A stretch of DNA of 64,000 nucleotides from Neoechinorhynchus agilis (lineage: Eukaryota; Acanthocephala), in NCBI GenBank assembly GCA_051530055.1, contig CM121341.1, positions 1,240,001-1,304,000 on the forward strand, in the 5' to 3' direction. A model generated the notes under the pieces. That model ran no database searches. It was not told where the DNA came from and worked only from the letters and a program-made list of their open reading frames with translations. Of the stretch, positions 10,991 to 21,652 are shown piece by piece. Position numbers and translations under genes: made by a program. Position 1 is the first letter of the stretch. The number at the start of each line of letters is the position of its first letter.

Positions 10991-13453
10991 AACCTGAGCT
11001 CTAGATTTAAAAATTATGTATCCAATGACGAAATGTCGTAACAATGCGATATTATGAAGTTCTCTCTTTAATTTACTCTTTATGGAAGCAGCATATCTGC
11101 AAATCTTTTCTGTCTGTTCAAATTTAAACGCAATTTCAACATCGATCCATTGGTAAAAATATCTCAATTGGCCATCACTTTTTGAGTAACATCTTTGCTT
11201 CGTATTAACAGTCTTTTGATCAAGATCAAAGGATCCTCTACATTAATTTATTTGTCAATTTAAGGAAAAAAAACAATGTTTCAAATTTGTTGTCTTCAAA
11301 TGTTATGTTTGTTCGACAGCTTCCTTGATGGCCGCGGCATTGCCGCGTTGGATCGCCGCGCTGATTCGCTGCAACAGGAAGCTGCTGGATCGCATATCGC
11401 CGGTGGCATGTTTTAGCATCCCCCCAGTCGTGAGAGGAAATAATCGGCTTCTTTGCCGAGACATCCCAGTGTTTCCACCGCAATCGGGATGAAAATATAT
11501 TGATGTCCATCGAGCGAGGAGTACTTCTGCCGCTTCTTTTCCTCGCTGAAGTTGGCGACTGCTCCCGCCTTTGAGGTGGCATCCCGTAAGTGGGATGCTG
11601 CGAGCGTGTTGGGGCAGGTAAAATCCCAAACCATTATTTTCCCGGAGCACCATGGGAGGAGAGTCGCTCCATCAGGGCGTTTACCGTCGTTCCGGGAGAG
11701 TCCAACTGTTTCGAGTCGAGCTGGAAAACCGGCCATTGAGAGGGCTTCCTTGATTATGCGGTTGACTGCTGAGTGCCGTGAGTGGCGAGCAGTTGAACGC
11801 TTGCAGTCAAGGCCGTGAGTTCCCGATCCGTTCACTGTCTCACCGCACCGACACGTATATGAGCCTGAGAAATCGATGCCCAACCGAAGTCCCACAGCGA
11901 CGGTGATGGCCTGATCATTCAGCCTCGTGCCAACAGATGTGATTGGGAAAGCCTTCAAGAAGTCGCTGGAGTGTGGAGCTGAGACTGCCAAGAGACGAGC
12001 TCTATCGTTGGGAGATGAGCATGAGTTAAGAAGCTGCTGATAATACGCAGTGTGGAGCAAGGCAGTCCAACGTTTTTGTGAGTTTGTTTCCGTTGGAACG
12101 ACCTGCCCGAACACTGACGTCCATTGAGCGTGCGCTTCGATCAGTTCAGGCGGTGGATGTGACTCGTGTCGAATGTGTGGTGGGATGATTCTCAGCACCA
12201 GGTCTGAAGAGACCGAGATCGACGACGAAAATGCAGGAATTGCTACTTCGGTGGCACTCTGGATGCTAAGACCGCCGAATCGAATGGGAAGGATCGCCTG
12301 TTTCCATGCTTTGTCGGACAGTCGTAGGTTAAGTACTTCTGACAGGGTTGATCGAACGCAGTTGTCGAAATCCGTGGTGAGCACTGACTTGAAGCATGGA
12401 GAAGTCCTCAGAAGGTACGCAATCTTCGGAAGCGACAGACATCGTGATAATATGAACAGAGCGTCGTGTCGCGCGATGTGCAAGAGCCTGGAGGCAGTGA
12501 GCCGCAATTGATCGATGGCTTTTGAAAGGAACGTTTCCAGGTTGGACAGGTTGCCGATTGGAGACCCGAGAATGTCAGCTGAGTCGGTTGCAGTTGTCTT
12601 TGCTCCGGGTAGTACGGTGAGCTGTCTCGATGCATCCTCTTGGTCGTCCGAAATAATTTCACATTTGTCCGTTCTCAGGAATAGTCCGATATCGGCACCC
12701 ATTTCGGAGATGTTTTTGATGTCGCGAATGAGCTGGTCGATCTCCCCTCCAATGCAACAGTCGTCGAGGTACCAGATCGACAAATCTGACGACGAGCTGT
12801 GGGCGAGATGATTGATCGTCCGTTGCGAACAGCGGAGGACCTAGAGGATCACCCTGTTGAACACCCTCTGCTGATTCGACCTGGAACTTGCCGGACATCA
12901 GCATGCTGGACTGGTCGTAGCACAAGGACACATACAGGTAGATTTCTGGTTGGTGATGATGGACAACCTCTGTCATCGCGGTGCAGCATATTGAATTGAA
13001 CGCGTTCTCCATGTCAAGCTTGACCATAGCCGTTCCTTTATTGATAACATTTCGACTATACGCTCGTGCTGAGTGTACGGCCGCCTCGGCTCCAGCAGGA
13101 ACTCCGACTCCTAATTGAACCGGCAAGAGTTGGTCGATCAATCGATCGGTGGCGAACTGACGCGCGACTTTGGATGCCAACCGACGGAAGGTACAACCCA
13201 CGGCAGTGGGACGAACTCCTCCACCTTTTTTGTGAAAGCGATCAGCTTGGCACCGCAGAGTAGACAAGCGACTGGAGGAGGTACGGGACCGCGAATGATT
13301 ACGCGTGTGAGCTCGGTGATTGCGTTCAGCAATCGCGTAACTCCCCCCCCATGAATTTTGGCCGTTGGGAATCATTTTGAGGTGCATTCTATTGGACATC
13401 GGAATCATCGGTGTTTCATTAGCGAAGATAAATTCGTCGCAATTTCGAGGCAT
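10576..13453 (-). mobile_element. R2-type LINE (reverse transcriptase plus restriction-like endonuclease)
   Basis: The minus-strand ORF begins with ATG at 13453, the base after the tRNA-Glu discriminator. About 60 residues precede RT motifs KKGGGVRPTAVG and VKLDMENAFNS. GVQQGDPLGP follows, then after one frameshift near 12810 the catalytic SIWYLDDCC. The C-terminal part has a CxC-x9-H-x3-C finger (CRCGETVNGSGTHGLDC), RHSAVN, and the PD-(D/E)xK nuclease core KRPDGATLLPW...VWDFT, ending at about 11413. These are the hallmarks of early-branching, restriction-like-endonuclease LINEs (R2/R4/NeSL/CRE group). The family usually has an N-terminal zinc-finger/Myb region, absent here, so the copy is 5'-short or of an unusual type. 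Bases 10576-10990 repeat at 13526-13939 and are probably its 3' region. No poly-A tail is seen. Confidence 0.8.
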
Positions 13454-13525
13454 TTCCCAGACCGGGAATCGAACCCGGGCCACCTGCGTGAAAGGCAGGG
13501 ATCCTAACCACTAGACCATCTGGGA
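13454..13525 (-). tRNA. tRNA-Glu (anticodon TTC)
   Basis: Seventy-two bases with a fully paired 7-bp acceptor stem (TCCCAGA/TCTGGGA), discriminator A, anticodon loop CTTTCAC (anticodon TTC), A box TGGTCTAGTGG and B box GGTTCGATTCC. It is identical to the copy at 14770-14841. No T-run that would stop RNA polymerase III is seen in the first kilobase downstream; the R2-type LINE starts immediately after the discriminator base. Confidence 0.95.
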
Positions 13526-13989
13526 GATGCTCAATGAGTCGAATTAATGATCTATTTATCAAATTTGTCATAGAGCTCAAGAGTTTCAGGCATTTAAAAG
13601 TTTATAAAGGATGGGAAATTTACGCCGCCTGATTTAAATGATTCCAATCCTAAATGTTGATTGCGTCAAATGTTTCATCAGCTTTATCTTAAACCCAAAC
13701 GAGCTAAGTCTTTTAGAACAAATGAAGTGTTCGTTTAGGAAATTATACACCAAAAGTTAAACGAGTTTAGAGATTTTTCACGTTTTTAATTCAAAAACTT
13801 ACAAAGTGATTCATTGTGAAGGTCTTTTAAAATATTCAAGCATTTTGCACCTCATTTGAACATTTCTGAAACAATTTTACTTCGTTAAGGATGCGATTTG
13901 ACCGGCGTGAGACGTGAGCCGAATATTCTGAATTGATTTCTGAATTTTGACCACTGAGAATCATTTTAAGATGCATTTTCGTGGAATTG

Positions 13990-14350
13990 CATCCACTTGG
14001 ATGTTATCCACAGATTTTTTATCGTCAGGCGAAATAAAGAAAAATGATTTATTTTCAATGGCGAATTTTTACACACTCGAGCTTTATTATTGAAATTCTC
14101 ATTGCGAATTTTCATGCCCAGCCTGCTTCTCATGCATCTAAAAATGGATGTGGTGGGATGTCCCGCGCACCCGAGTCAAGGCTACCAACTTAGGAACCCC
14201 CACGACATCCATTTTTAGATGCTTGAGAAGGAGGCTGAGGCCTTGAAAATTCGCAATGAAGGTTTCAATAATAAAACTCGAGTGCGTTACAATTCGCCAC
14301 TGAGAACACACATCCACTCGAAGGATTAAAAAAAGATAGAAAAATGATTT
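13990..14350. repeat. foldback element (long inverted repeat)
   Basis: Imperfect arms of roughly 160 bp. Left-arm landmarks CATCCACTTGGATG, AAAATGATTTA, ACACTCGAG and CATCTAAAAATGGATG recur in reverse complement on the right (CATCCATTTTTAGATG, ACTCGAGTG, AAAATGATTTA, CGAGTGGATG). It has the form of a foldback-type MITE inserted in the LINE relic. No coding capacity. Confidence 0.7.
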
Positions 14351-14474
14351 AGGATGGTCGCGACCACTGAGGGGAGAGCGATGCCTCTTCTTCGTGGACG
14401 GTGGCAATTGTTGTAACGTTTTGTTGCTGTGTGTGTAAATGAACGAGTTGCTTTCAAAAAAGATTTCTTTAATT

Positions 14475-14655
14475 TTTTCGAGTTTGTCGATGTTTTTCCC
14501 CCGGATTGTTGTTGGTGTTGATCATTTATTTTAAAATATTTCGTAAGCTTTTTGCTTACCTCTTCAGCTATGTTGTTTGTAAGCAAAAAGTTTACGAAAT
14601 ATTTTAAATAAATGATGAACAACAAACCGGGGGAAAAACATCGCCAAACTCGAAT
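14475..14655. repeat. foldback element, second
   Basis: Arms of about 75 bp: TTTTTCCCCCGG, CATTTATTTTAAAATATTTC and GTAAGC on the left return as GTAAGC, GAAATATTTTAAATAAATG and CCGGGGGAAAAA on the right. The outermost bases (CGAGTTTG/CAAACTCG) also pair. It is distinct in sequence from the foldback at 13990-14350. Confidence 0.75.
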
Positions 14656-14769
14656 CAAATTGACCCCGACGACAATTCTCTGTGGTATAAAAAGTGATTT
14701 AAGTTGAAAATTTCGTCCTCCTCGTTGGGGGAATTGTCAGTTTTTCATTGTCGTAATTTTGGGACGTAT

Positions 14770-14841
14770 TTCCCAGACCGGGAATCGAACCCGGGCCACC
14801 TGCGTGAAAGGCAGGGATCCTAACCACTAGACCATCTGGGA
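14770..14841 (-). tRNA. tRNA-Glu (anticodon TTC)
   Basis: Identical in all 72 bases to 13454-13525: paired acceptor stem, discriminator A, anticodon TTC, intact A and B boxes. A short T-run in the transcribed strand lies about 60 bases downstream (near 14706), so this copy has a possible terminator, unlike the one at 13454. Confidence 0.95.
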
Positions 14842-15170
14842 GATGCTTTTTGGCTGGGACCAATTATTTAATTGGTGTGTTCATTTTCGCTTAAATGATA
14901 GTCAATAACTGAGCGAATCAAGGAAAATTCATATCGCTACAATCTACCGGTATCCTAAACTTACGGCTGTTTTTGATTCGGTAAAGATCTGAATTATCAA
15001 TCGAATACCAACGCTCTAAACGGCTATGCGTGGATCGGAGTCCGTTGTAAAGCCGAGTTGTCATGGTTACTCAGGACATCCCGGGAAAGTCCTCTTAGGC
15101 CTTTACATGGACGTTCATGTCTCTCACCAGCTCACCTCCATTAGCACAAAAATTCTAATATAGAAACATT
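14842..15170. other. tubulin upstream region
   Basis: No gene. It must contain the promoter and 5' UTR of the beta-tubulin; I see no clear TATA box. Confidence 0.4.
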
Positions 15171-16541
15171 ATGCGAGAGATTGTTCATCTTCAGCTTGGC
15201 CAATGTGGCAACCAAATGGGCCACAAGTTTTGGCAGGTCATTTGTGATGAACATGGAATTGGTCCAAACGGAGTTTATCATGGAGATTCGAGTGTTCAAC
15301 TCCAACGTATAAACGTGTATTTTGAAGAAGCTCGATGTGGAAGGTATGTACCAAGGGGCGTTTTGATCGATCTTGAGCCTGGAACATTGGATGCCATTCG
15401 GTGTGGTCCTTATGGGCAAATATATAGGCCAGATAATTACATGTTCGGATTCTCAGGAGCAGGAAATAATTGGGCTAAAGGATACTATACGTATGGAACA
15501 GAAATAATCGATCCAACGCTGGACATTGTGCGACGAGAGGCTGAGGGTTGCGATTGCCTTCAAGGATTCCAAATATTCCATTCCTTAGGAGGCGGTTGCG
15601 GATCAGGAATGGGTTCGTTGGTCCTGTCAAGAATAAGAGATGAGTATCCAGATCGAATGAATCTCACAATGTCAGTCGTACCATCTCCGAAGGTTTCTGA
15701 CACTGTAACTGAACCTTTGAACTCCGTGTTGTCCATCAACGAACTTGCAAAATGCAGCGACGAGACAATCTGCTTGGACAACGAAGCGCTTTACAATATC
15801 GCCCTTAGAAAACTAAGACTCATGAGACCTTCGTTTGGCGACCTGAACCATCTCGCGTCAATGGCATTGGCAGGAATCACGACCTGTTTCCGATTTCCAG
15901 GACAACTCAATGCGGATTTGAGGAAACTCGCGACGAATATGGTACCTTTTAGTAGGCTCCATTTCTTCGTACCAGGATTTGCTCCTCTTCATAGTCGCGG
16001 AAATCAATTCTATATGAAAATGACCGTCCCGGAGTTGGTCCGCCAATGTTTTGATGCGAGCAACATGATGGCTGCCTGCGATCCACGCGAAGGAAAGTAT
16101 CTTACATCGGCATGCATCTTTAGAGGACGGATCTCAATGCGTGAAGTTGAAGAACAAATTTTAAATGTTAAAAACAAGAACAGTCCTTATTTCGTAGAAT
16201 GGATTCCGGATTCATTGAAGATGGCAGTTTGTGATATACCGCCAAGAGGAATGCCTCGATCGTCAACTTTCCTTGGAAACACCACATCCATTTGTACGCT
16301 ATGGAAGCGAGTCGGTGGAGCGTTCTCTTCGATGGTGAAGAAAAAGGCATTTCTTCACTGGTACACAAACGAAGGAATGGAACCAAGGGAGTTCGGGGAA
16401 GCAGAGTCCAGTATGGTCGATTTTATCAGTGAGTATGAACAGTACGAATCTGCACGTGGGGAAGTTGCAGCAGAGGACGAAGTCGATAATGAAATCCTTG
16501 ACGAAGACGATGAAGCCGAAAATGAGTATGTCGACGCATAA
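15171..16541 (+). CDS. divergent intronless beta-tubulin
   Basis: A complete 456-residue frame from ATG to TAA without introns. It begins MREI, the beta-tubulin autoregulation tetrapeptide, then [20 protein letters not shown]. The phosphate-binding loop reads [10 protein letters not shown] where nearly all tubulins have GGGTGSG. The [16 protein letters not shown] and [13 protein letters not shown] segments identify beta rather than alpha. The C-terminal tail is acidic. Canonical positions are widely changed (for example [18 protein letters not shown] for NATLSVHQLVENTDETYC), so this is a fast-evolving isotype. Beta-tubulin pairs with alpha-tubulin, binds exchangeable GTP and forms microtubules. 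An intronless, divergent copy suggests an old retrogene with a specialised, perhaps germline, role; that part is inference. Confidence 0.95.
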   Translation: MREIVHLQLGQCGNQMGHKFWQVICDEHGIGPNGVYHGDSSVQLQRINVYFEEARCGRYVPRGVLIDLEPGTLDAIRCGPYGQIYRPDNYMFGFSGAGNNWAKGYYTYGTEIIDPTLDIVRREAEGCDCLQGFQIFHSLGGGCGSGMGSLVLSRIRDEYPDRMNLTMSVVPSPKVSDTVTEPLNSVLSINELAKCSDETICLDNEALYNIALRKLRLMRPSFGDLNHLASMALAGITTCFRFPGQLNADLRKLATNMVPFSRLHFFVPGFAPLHSRGNQFYMKMTVPELVRQCFDASNMMAACDPREGKYLTSACIFRGRISMREVEEQILNVKNKNSPYFVEWIPDSLKMAVCDIPPRGMPRSSTFLGNTTSICTLWKRVGGAFSSMVKKKAFLHWYTNEGMEPREFGEAESSMVDFISEYEQYESARGEVAAEDEVDNEILDEDDEAENEYVDA

Positions 16542-17137
16542 CTTTATTTTATCTATTTTTTGATTAAAATTACTGCGTGTGTTTTCGGATGAACGAACTA
16601 AGCGCTTTATAAATTCCATCAAATTCGTCTTCATAAGCGTCATCTCATGAAAAATCATGAATCATCCATGCAGTCTTATTTTTGAGAATAATGCTCCAAA
16701 TTCAATCGCATTATACAGTAATCTGTTTTAACGACTAAAGCCTACTTTTAGCTCATATTCGCAATTTTTTTATTCAAAAGTGAGAGTTGTTTTGATATTT
16801 GGTTTGCGACACAACCCCGATTTTAAACTATAAAACCAAGAATAATATTATTACTTCTTTAATATTGGGGTTATATAGCGATAAATCGATATTGGTCGAA
16901 CAACTCATTTATACTGTAGAACTGAAAAATTCGCTTTTTTAAATTGGAAAATGTGACAAAAATCCCGTTTTTATGGAGTGCAAAGTGTAATGTTTAGGCA
17001 CTTACATAAGTCTCTCGTTATCTTTTTTTGTCATTATATTCTACTGAGATAATCGAGTTATAAGCGAAGACGCCAAGTTTCATTATTGTACTTATGTTAA
17101 TTTCGCGATCGCTCAAGCGGAGCCACGTTGATCTAGG
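16542..17137. other. no gene recognised
   Basis: AT-rich 3' flank of the tubulin gene. No coding frame or repeat recognised. Confidence 0.4.
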
Positions 17138-18535
17138 CTAAAAACAAACGCTTTTGCAAACTAGTTCGCAATGATCAAAAACATCCACATTTCCCCGATC
17201 TGTTTGTATTCTCGTAACTTTTCCACTCTCGCCACTGGTTGCATCTAATGAATTTTTAAAAAGCTTGCAGTTTAGACTCTTGATAATGTCGTCAAGATGA
17301 TTGTGGGATGGAAATGCGTCTCCTACTCTGAGCTCCGATATCACTGAAGCTTCACGTTAGCAACAACGGAATCTTCTTCACCCGCCGGGGCATAATTATC
17401 AAAGTCTATATGCCACCGTTGTGCTGGTGGTAGTGATGCTCACACCTATCAAATTCATCAGCAGCATAGTTCTCAGGGGAGCGGTGGGTGTACTCCAGAT
17501 CTGTTCTGACATGGCGAATGCATGCGCTTAATCTTCTTCCTTTCACCGCCATGACTTCTCCGGTTCCTAGCATAAAGTCTGTGCTCATTTATTTGCAGAC
17601 TTCATCTCACACACACATTCCAAAGGAAACCCAGGACTGCAAGAAGACAGGCAGTAAGTGGTATTTAAGTAAACATTTGCCACAAGTATTTTTCCATAAA
17701 ATCGATTTTATGCGTCTCTTGGAAAAAAATAATGCCACCGAAAATTTAATTATTTCCTTGCAAATCTCTTCAACCAATCCTTTAGATTGTGCAAACATGC
17801 GGCCCAGTTGTTTCATTCTCTTTAAAGCTATCAACACGTTTTTACTTAGACGCAGAAAAATCTGATTGGAAGATGAAATTTTTTGCACTCTATAGCTGTT
17901 GTTTCTAATCACGTCTCTTCAAAAAGTGTAATATTATTTATAATTCATGAAATCCATTAGATCATTCACACCACCGCTCTGGATCACTCAGCTGCCGTCC
18001 TGGTGTAAGAGTCGAAAGGACGGATAATATTGTGTATCACAAAAAAGAAAAGTTTAAGGATGGGCATTATTTTTTATTCACAAGATGAATTTTCGTCAAA
18101 AACTCACAAACTGTTACTATCCGAAAAATTGAAGGAATTTTATTGCCTCCGAAATATAGGATTTAACCAAAATTCCTTCAATTCTTCGGCCATAAAAACA
18201 TGAATAATTCAATCTTCAAACACTGATATGAATATAAATTTGAGGAATAATTGATCGAGATTGCCGCCACAATTCCTTGAAAAATAAACAATTTAAAGTG
18301 AAAGATCACTTTAAGTCTCATAATTTGATATTGCTCTATCAAGAAATAAGTACAATGCGTATCCCAGTTTCCACGCTCACTTTAGTACCTTTGACAGCGA
18401 AAACCTTTCCACCTTCTCCGCTTGACAAAAAACATTGCCCCTCAATCACTTCAGAAATGAATGCTTCATCAATGAGATGATCCAATAAAGTAACTGCGAG
18501 ATTTATAAAATTGGCATCAGGTGGTATTTATAACT
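17138..18535 (-). CDS. coding-like islands of unidentified gene(s)
   Basis: Several minus-strand segments read like exons. At 18530-18400 a frame contains LLDHLIDEAFISEVIEGQ and SSGEGGKVFAVK, ending at a possible GTACTA donor. At 17880-17690 a basic, Ser/Leu-rich helix-like segment includes LSKNVLIALKRMKQLGRMF. At about 17435-17343 HIDFDNYAPAGEEDSVVANV runs to a TGA. At 17342-17152 a frame contains ISELRVGDAFPSHNHLDDI and SGESGKVTRIQTDRG. The GEGGKV and GESGKV segments are faintly alike, which might mean duplicated units. I could not assemble a continuous model or recognise a family. These may be one multi-exon gene, two genes, or decayed copies. Confidence 0.3.
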
Positions 18536-18719
18536 TTTTTTCCAATATACAAAAATATTTTCAAGCTTCTTTTAAGTCAAATACTACTTTTTGTTCACAG
18601 ATATGTCCGCAACCTTGATTTTGAAGAGATGTGCAGTTTTGATAAATGTCAACAATCAATAAGTGTTGGGACGTCTCAAATATTTGAACTATTGAATTCC
18701 ATTATTTGGATAAAAATAC

Positions 18720-18888
18720 AAAATAATCAGACTTGTTGTTTAAGTCTTCATCCGGTAAATAATTTTATATTAAAAACGTTTCGAACCTCGTCGAGTTAAC
18801 AAACTGATGATTAATTCGATGAGGTTCGAAACGTTTTTAATAAAAATTATTCAACGGTTGAAGACCTAAACAATAAGTCTAATCATAT
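18720..18888. repeat. palindromic MITE (R1-related)
   Basis: Inverted repeat of about 80-bp arms around TTAACAAACTGATGATTAA. Both arms carry AAAACGTTTCGAACCTCGTC and, further out, the bases TTGTTTAAGTCTTCA. The outer part of the arm is shared with the single-sided R1 fragments at 21845, 24575, 35880 and 52757, so this is probably two R1 ends joined head to head. Confidence 0.75.
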
Positions 18889-19224
18889 AGTTCGGTACTT
18901 CCTCACATATCGACACACAAAATAGTCGTAAATTTTAAGATAATATTTTTTTAAATTTAAATGGGAGTAATTTTTAAAGATAATTTCGTTTTATAAAAGC
19001 AAACATATCTAAATAACGAGTACTTTTCAAATTTTCATCTTTTTTAGCATTACTTAATTTCTTATCTAAGACTTTTCATGCGAGAATTAGTGAGCAACGC
19101 TTAATCGCCGTATTGAGCAAAAGAAACCTGAATTTCAATCAACTGATATTCAAAATCTTTGACTAAAACGTAGATAAAGAATGTTTTTGGCTGAGTTCAA
19201 TCTTAAGATTACAATATAAAAAGT
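18889..19224. other. no gene recognised
   Basis: AT-rich. The first bases (to about 18930) still belong to the R1 terminal sequence (CTCACATATCGACAC). Otherwise nothing seen. Confidence 0.4.
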
Positions 19225-19984
19225 ATGGTTTCCAGAACCCGTAGATCTAATCCAAAATCAAAGGTATTACGCCAATTTCTAATTTGTTGCATCCTTTTCA
19301 TAACTTAATGAGCATGTATTTGTTCATGCACGCGCATCATTTAGGCTTTTGTGACCAACATTGTCATTGTCAATTCTGTAAATCAATGACACTCACAATG
19401 GCCACGGTAAGACAATGTGTTAGATTCGAAGTCGTGGATTATAACCAAATAATAGTACGTATTCTGCGGTAATTTAATCGTTTCCATCGTTTTTTCTGAA
19501 GTTTACTTGGATAGCGACGATATCGAAGAGAGGCATTGTAGGTTTCGTGTTAGCCTCAATAATTACGATGATTATGCTAATCATAAACGGAGTAGATAAT
19601 TTTCAGCATACCGACGGAGCAGTGCTTCCCACTTCAAACGACGACCAGCGCCCTTCATCCGAAGACGATCGAACGGACCAGTCCATCGTTGGTTCCACCA
19701 CTGAACCCTTGAGTGTCACATCTGATATATCAGTCGGAAGCTTTGACGTTGACCGAGAAGGAAAAATGCTTAAACGAGACACGTCTTTGGAGTCAGTAAG
19801 CTCCTATAGCGACTACCTCGTGAGTACTACAAACTACTTGTTATTGCAGAGTAGTCGAGACTCTTCTGTGAGAAGTTCTCTTTCGTCGATTGCAAGTAAT
19901 AGCTTCCTAAGTGAAGAACGACATATAGATGATTTGTTTGGTGATGATCTGATGACTAGAAGCTTCTCCAGCTTACCAGAATGA
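19225..19984 (+). CDS. serine-rich single-pass membrane protein (predicted two exons)
   Basis: Predicted exon 1 (19225-19263) encodes a basic start MVSRTRRSNPKSK and ends at a GTATTA donor. Exon 2 (19502-19984) follows a pyrimidine-rich TTTTTTCTGAAG acceptor in the same phase and continues FTWIATISKRG. Then come a transmembrane stretch (IVGFVLASIITMIMLIING), an acidic, Ser/Thr-rich region and a C-terminus SFSSLPE before TGA. The product would be about 173 residues, in type II orientation by the positive-inside rule. If exon 1 is wrong, the protein would start at the ATG at 19568. A segment inside exon 2 (19820-19849) has perfect intron ends; see findings. Family not recognised. Confidence 0.45.
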
Positions 19985-20738
19985 ACGTCGCTTGTCAAGA
20001 GTGAATATGAAAATTGGTATCGTGTGCTGCTGGTAAATCTTGCGTGGCTCATTTCGTGCATTGTTAATAAATATCGTTATTGTTCCATTGGGTATTTAAG
20101 GCAGCTCTAAAATTCCTTAAAATTTTAGGATCGCTGCTGCACAAATGTTATTAAAGTGCCCTCTAAGATCCTATTAAAATACAATAATTTCTAAAGGAAC
20201 TTTTAAGACTCGGGTGAAAAAGGCTTTAATCAACTATATTGCGCGAAACGCTTCCCGAATAGGAAAATAGGAACGTCTTATAAAGTAGCTAACCTTTTCC
20301 AGTTTAATAGTAGAAATTTTTAACTTTGACTACAATTCTAATGAGATTAGTAACGTATTTTAAGAGTAGAACTACGATTTTTGTACTTCTTATCTGTCAA
20401 AGCACAATAAAATGAATATTTTCTGATATCCTAAGAAGACGCGATTGATACGAATATTTTGTAGATATTCATTATGTTGGCTGTTTAGGTGCCATGATCA
20501 ATATTTTCAATTTTAAAGTCGTCGTTTTAATTGTTGTGCTTCAAAGCTTTGATTAATCATTATGAAATTTTGCTTTAAATGGTTCTCTTACTAAATTTTC
20601 TCAATAAGATGTGCATGACGGATCTAATTGTGAAGAAAGCCTTTAAATCACAAAGATCGCATCCATCATTTGCAGAAAGTTTCAATTCATTGTTCAAGAA
20701 AACCGCTAAAGTTTTAATTTGAGTTAATTTGTCTATGG
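19985..20738. other. no gene recognised
   Basis: AT-rich intergenic sequence. Nothing coding or repetitive recognised. Confidence 0.4.
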
Positions 20739-20939
20739 TCAGCACTTCGGCCCACATGACCGACAGTACTTCACCGTTTGATAGCAGCATGGATCCTCCT
20801 TATAAACGATCTGCTCGCATTCTGGATAGCAGCATGGATTTGCTTCACAATAAAGTGTCTTGTACTTGACGAGCTTTTGTTTGCAGATTTGAACTGGTAT
20901 GTAAGTTGTCTTACATTCACAGCAGAGTTTATAAGGCAT
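20739..20939 (-). CDS. small cysteine-rich protein
   Basis: A 66-residue frame from the ATG at 20939 to the stop at 20741-20739, with 13 cysteines, many in CC or CxxC pairs (KLCCECKTTY, NPCCYPECEQ, DPCCYQTVKYC, RSCGPKC). The frame is open further upstream to about 21041, but that part lacks cysteines and looks like 5' UTR, so I chose the internal ATG. There is no signal peptide. Tyr, Lys and Pro are frequent. This resembles metal-binding or structural (sperm, cuticle or eggshell) cysteine-rich miniproteins in general form, but no family is recognised. Confidence 0.5.
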   Translation of the reverse strand: MPYKLCCECKTTYIPVQICKQKLVKYKTLYCEANPCCYPECEQIVYKEDPCCYQTVKYCRSCGPKC

Positions 20940-21652
20940 ATCGACGAACTTGAGCTTTAGGAGTAGAGAGTAAAGAAATCTTAGGTTCGAAACACGCTCC
21001 TTCACCTTAAATATTCTTGGTTTGTTTTTGTTATTCCGCATATTAGTGACTTGTTTTCGAGCTTATTTTTTAGCGTTGAGATTTAAGTACGCTTGCAATT
21101 TTTTATGTCGGTGCAATCGGCGAATAAAAGGAATCAGGTTTCTTGGGAAAGAGAAGTCTTATGATGTTTCCCTTTATAAAACTAAGTAAGATAGATTATT
21201 AGGGAAGAGAAATCAAACTGTTTAAGTTGCTGCGTAGCCTCGACAGCAAAGTTGAAAAAATTGGAACATAAATGGGTTATTTTTCGAGGTCTGGCCAGCT
21301 AGTAAGTTTTATTTTGTGTTTTAAATTTGGCCTTTTTCACAGCAAATAATTTTTCCTTGGGCACACAGCCCACAGTGGAAAAGGACAAACTTAAAAACAC
21401 AGAATAAATGGGTTATTTGAATTTCGCTTGATCAAGTTTATACTTGAAATTATCGAGATTGGAGGATGGTTATTATTCTAAGGGAGTCATTGATTAGGTT
21501 CTGGAGTGATCAATTGATAGCTTCAGGCATCTTTTTTTAATGTCCAAAAAAACCAACAATTAATTTTTTTTCATGCCATCAAAATCAGTAGCAGCGACGA
21601 AGTAATGTTAGAAGATTGAATTGTTCATATTTGCCATTTTCTGGAGGAGAAA
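20940..21652. other. no gene recognised
   Basis: AT-rich, no convincing exon. A short inverted-repeat-like motif (AATGGGTTATTT) occurs twice, at about 21271 and 21408, in direct orientation. Confidence 0.4.

Larger units (their letters stand above)
13526..14769 (-). mobile_element. relic of the same R2-type LINE behind the third tRNA-Glu
   Basis: Reading the minus strand from 14769, right after the tRNA at 14770-14841, the first bases (ATACGTCCC then AAAATTACGAC) resemble the start of the better copy (ATGCCTCG then AAATTGCGAC). At 13985-13943 a piece again matches: it encodes MHLKMI-x-x-GQN as at 13400-13365. It then passes directly into the repeat 13939-13526, which ends at the next tRNA. 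Two foldback elements occupy most of the interval. Almost all of the RT and nuclease is gone, so this is an internally deleted, old copy. Confidence 0.55.

Noticed and set aside
11552-13354. Plus-strand frames across the R2-type LINE
   Set aside because: Antisense shadows of the RT/nuclease frame.
13454-14841. tRNA-derived SINE
   Set aside because: Two copies are perfect tRNA genes, and what follows them is LINE sequence rather than a SINE body with a tail.
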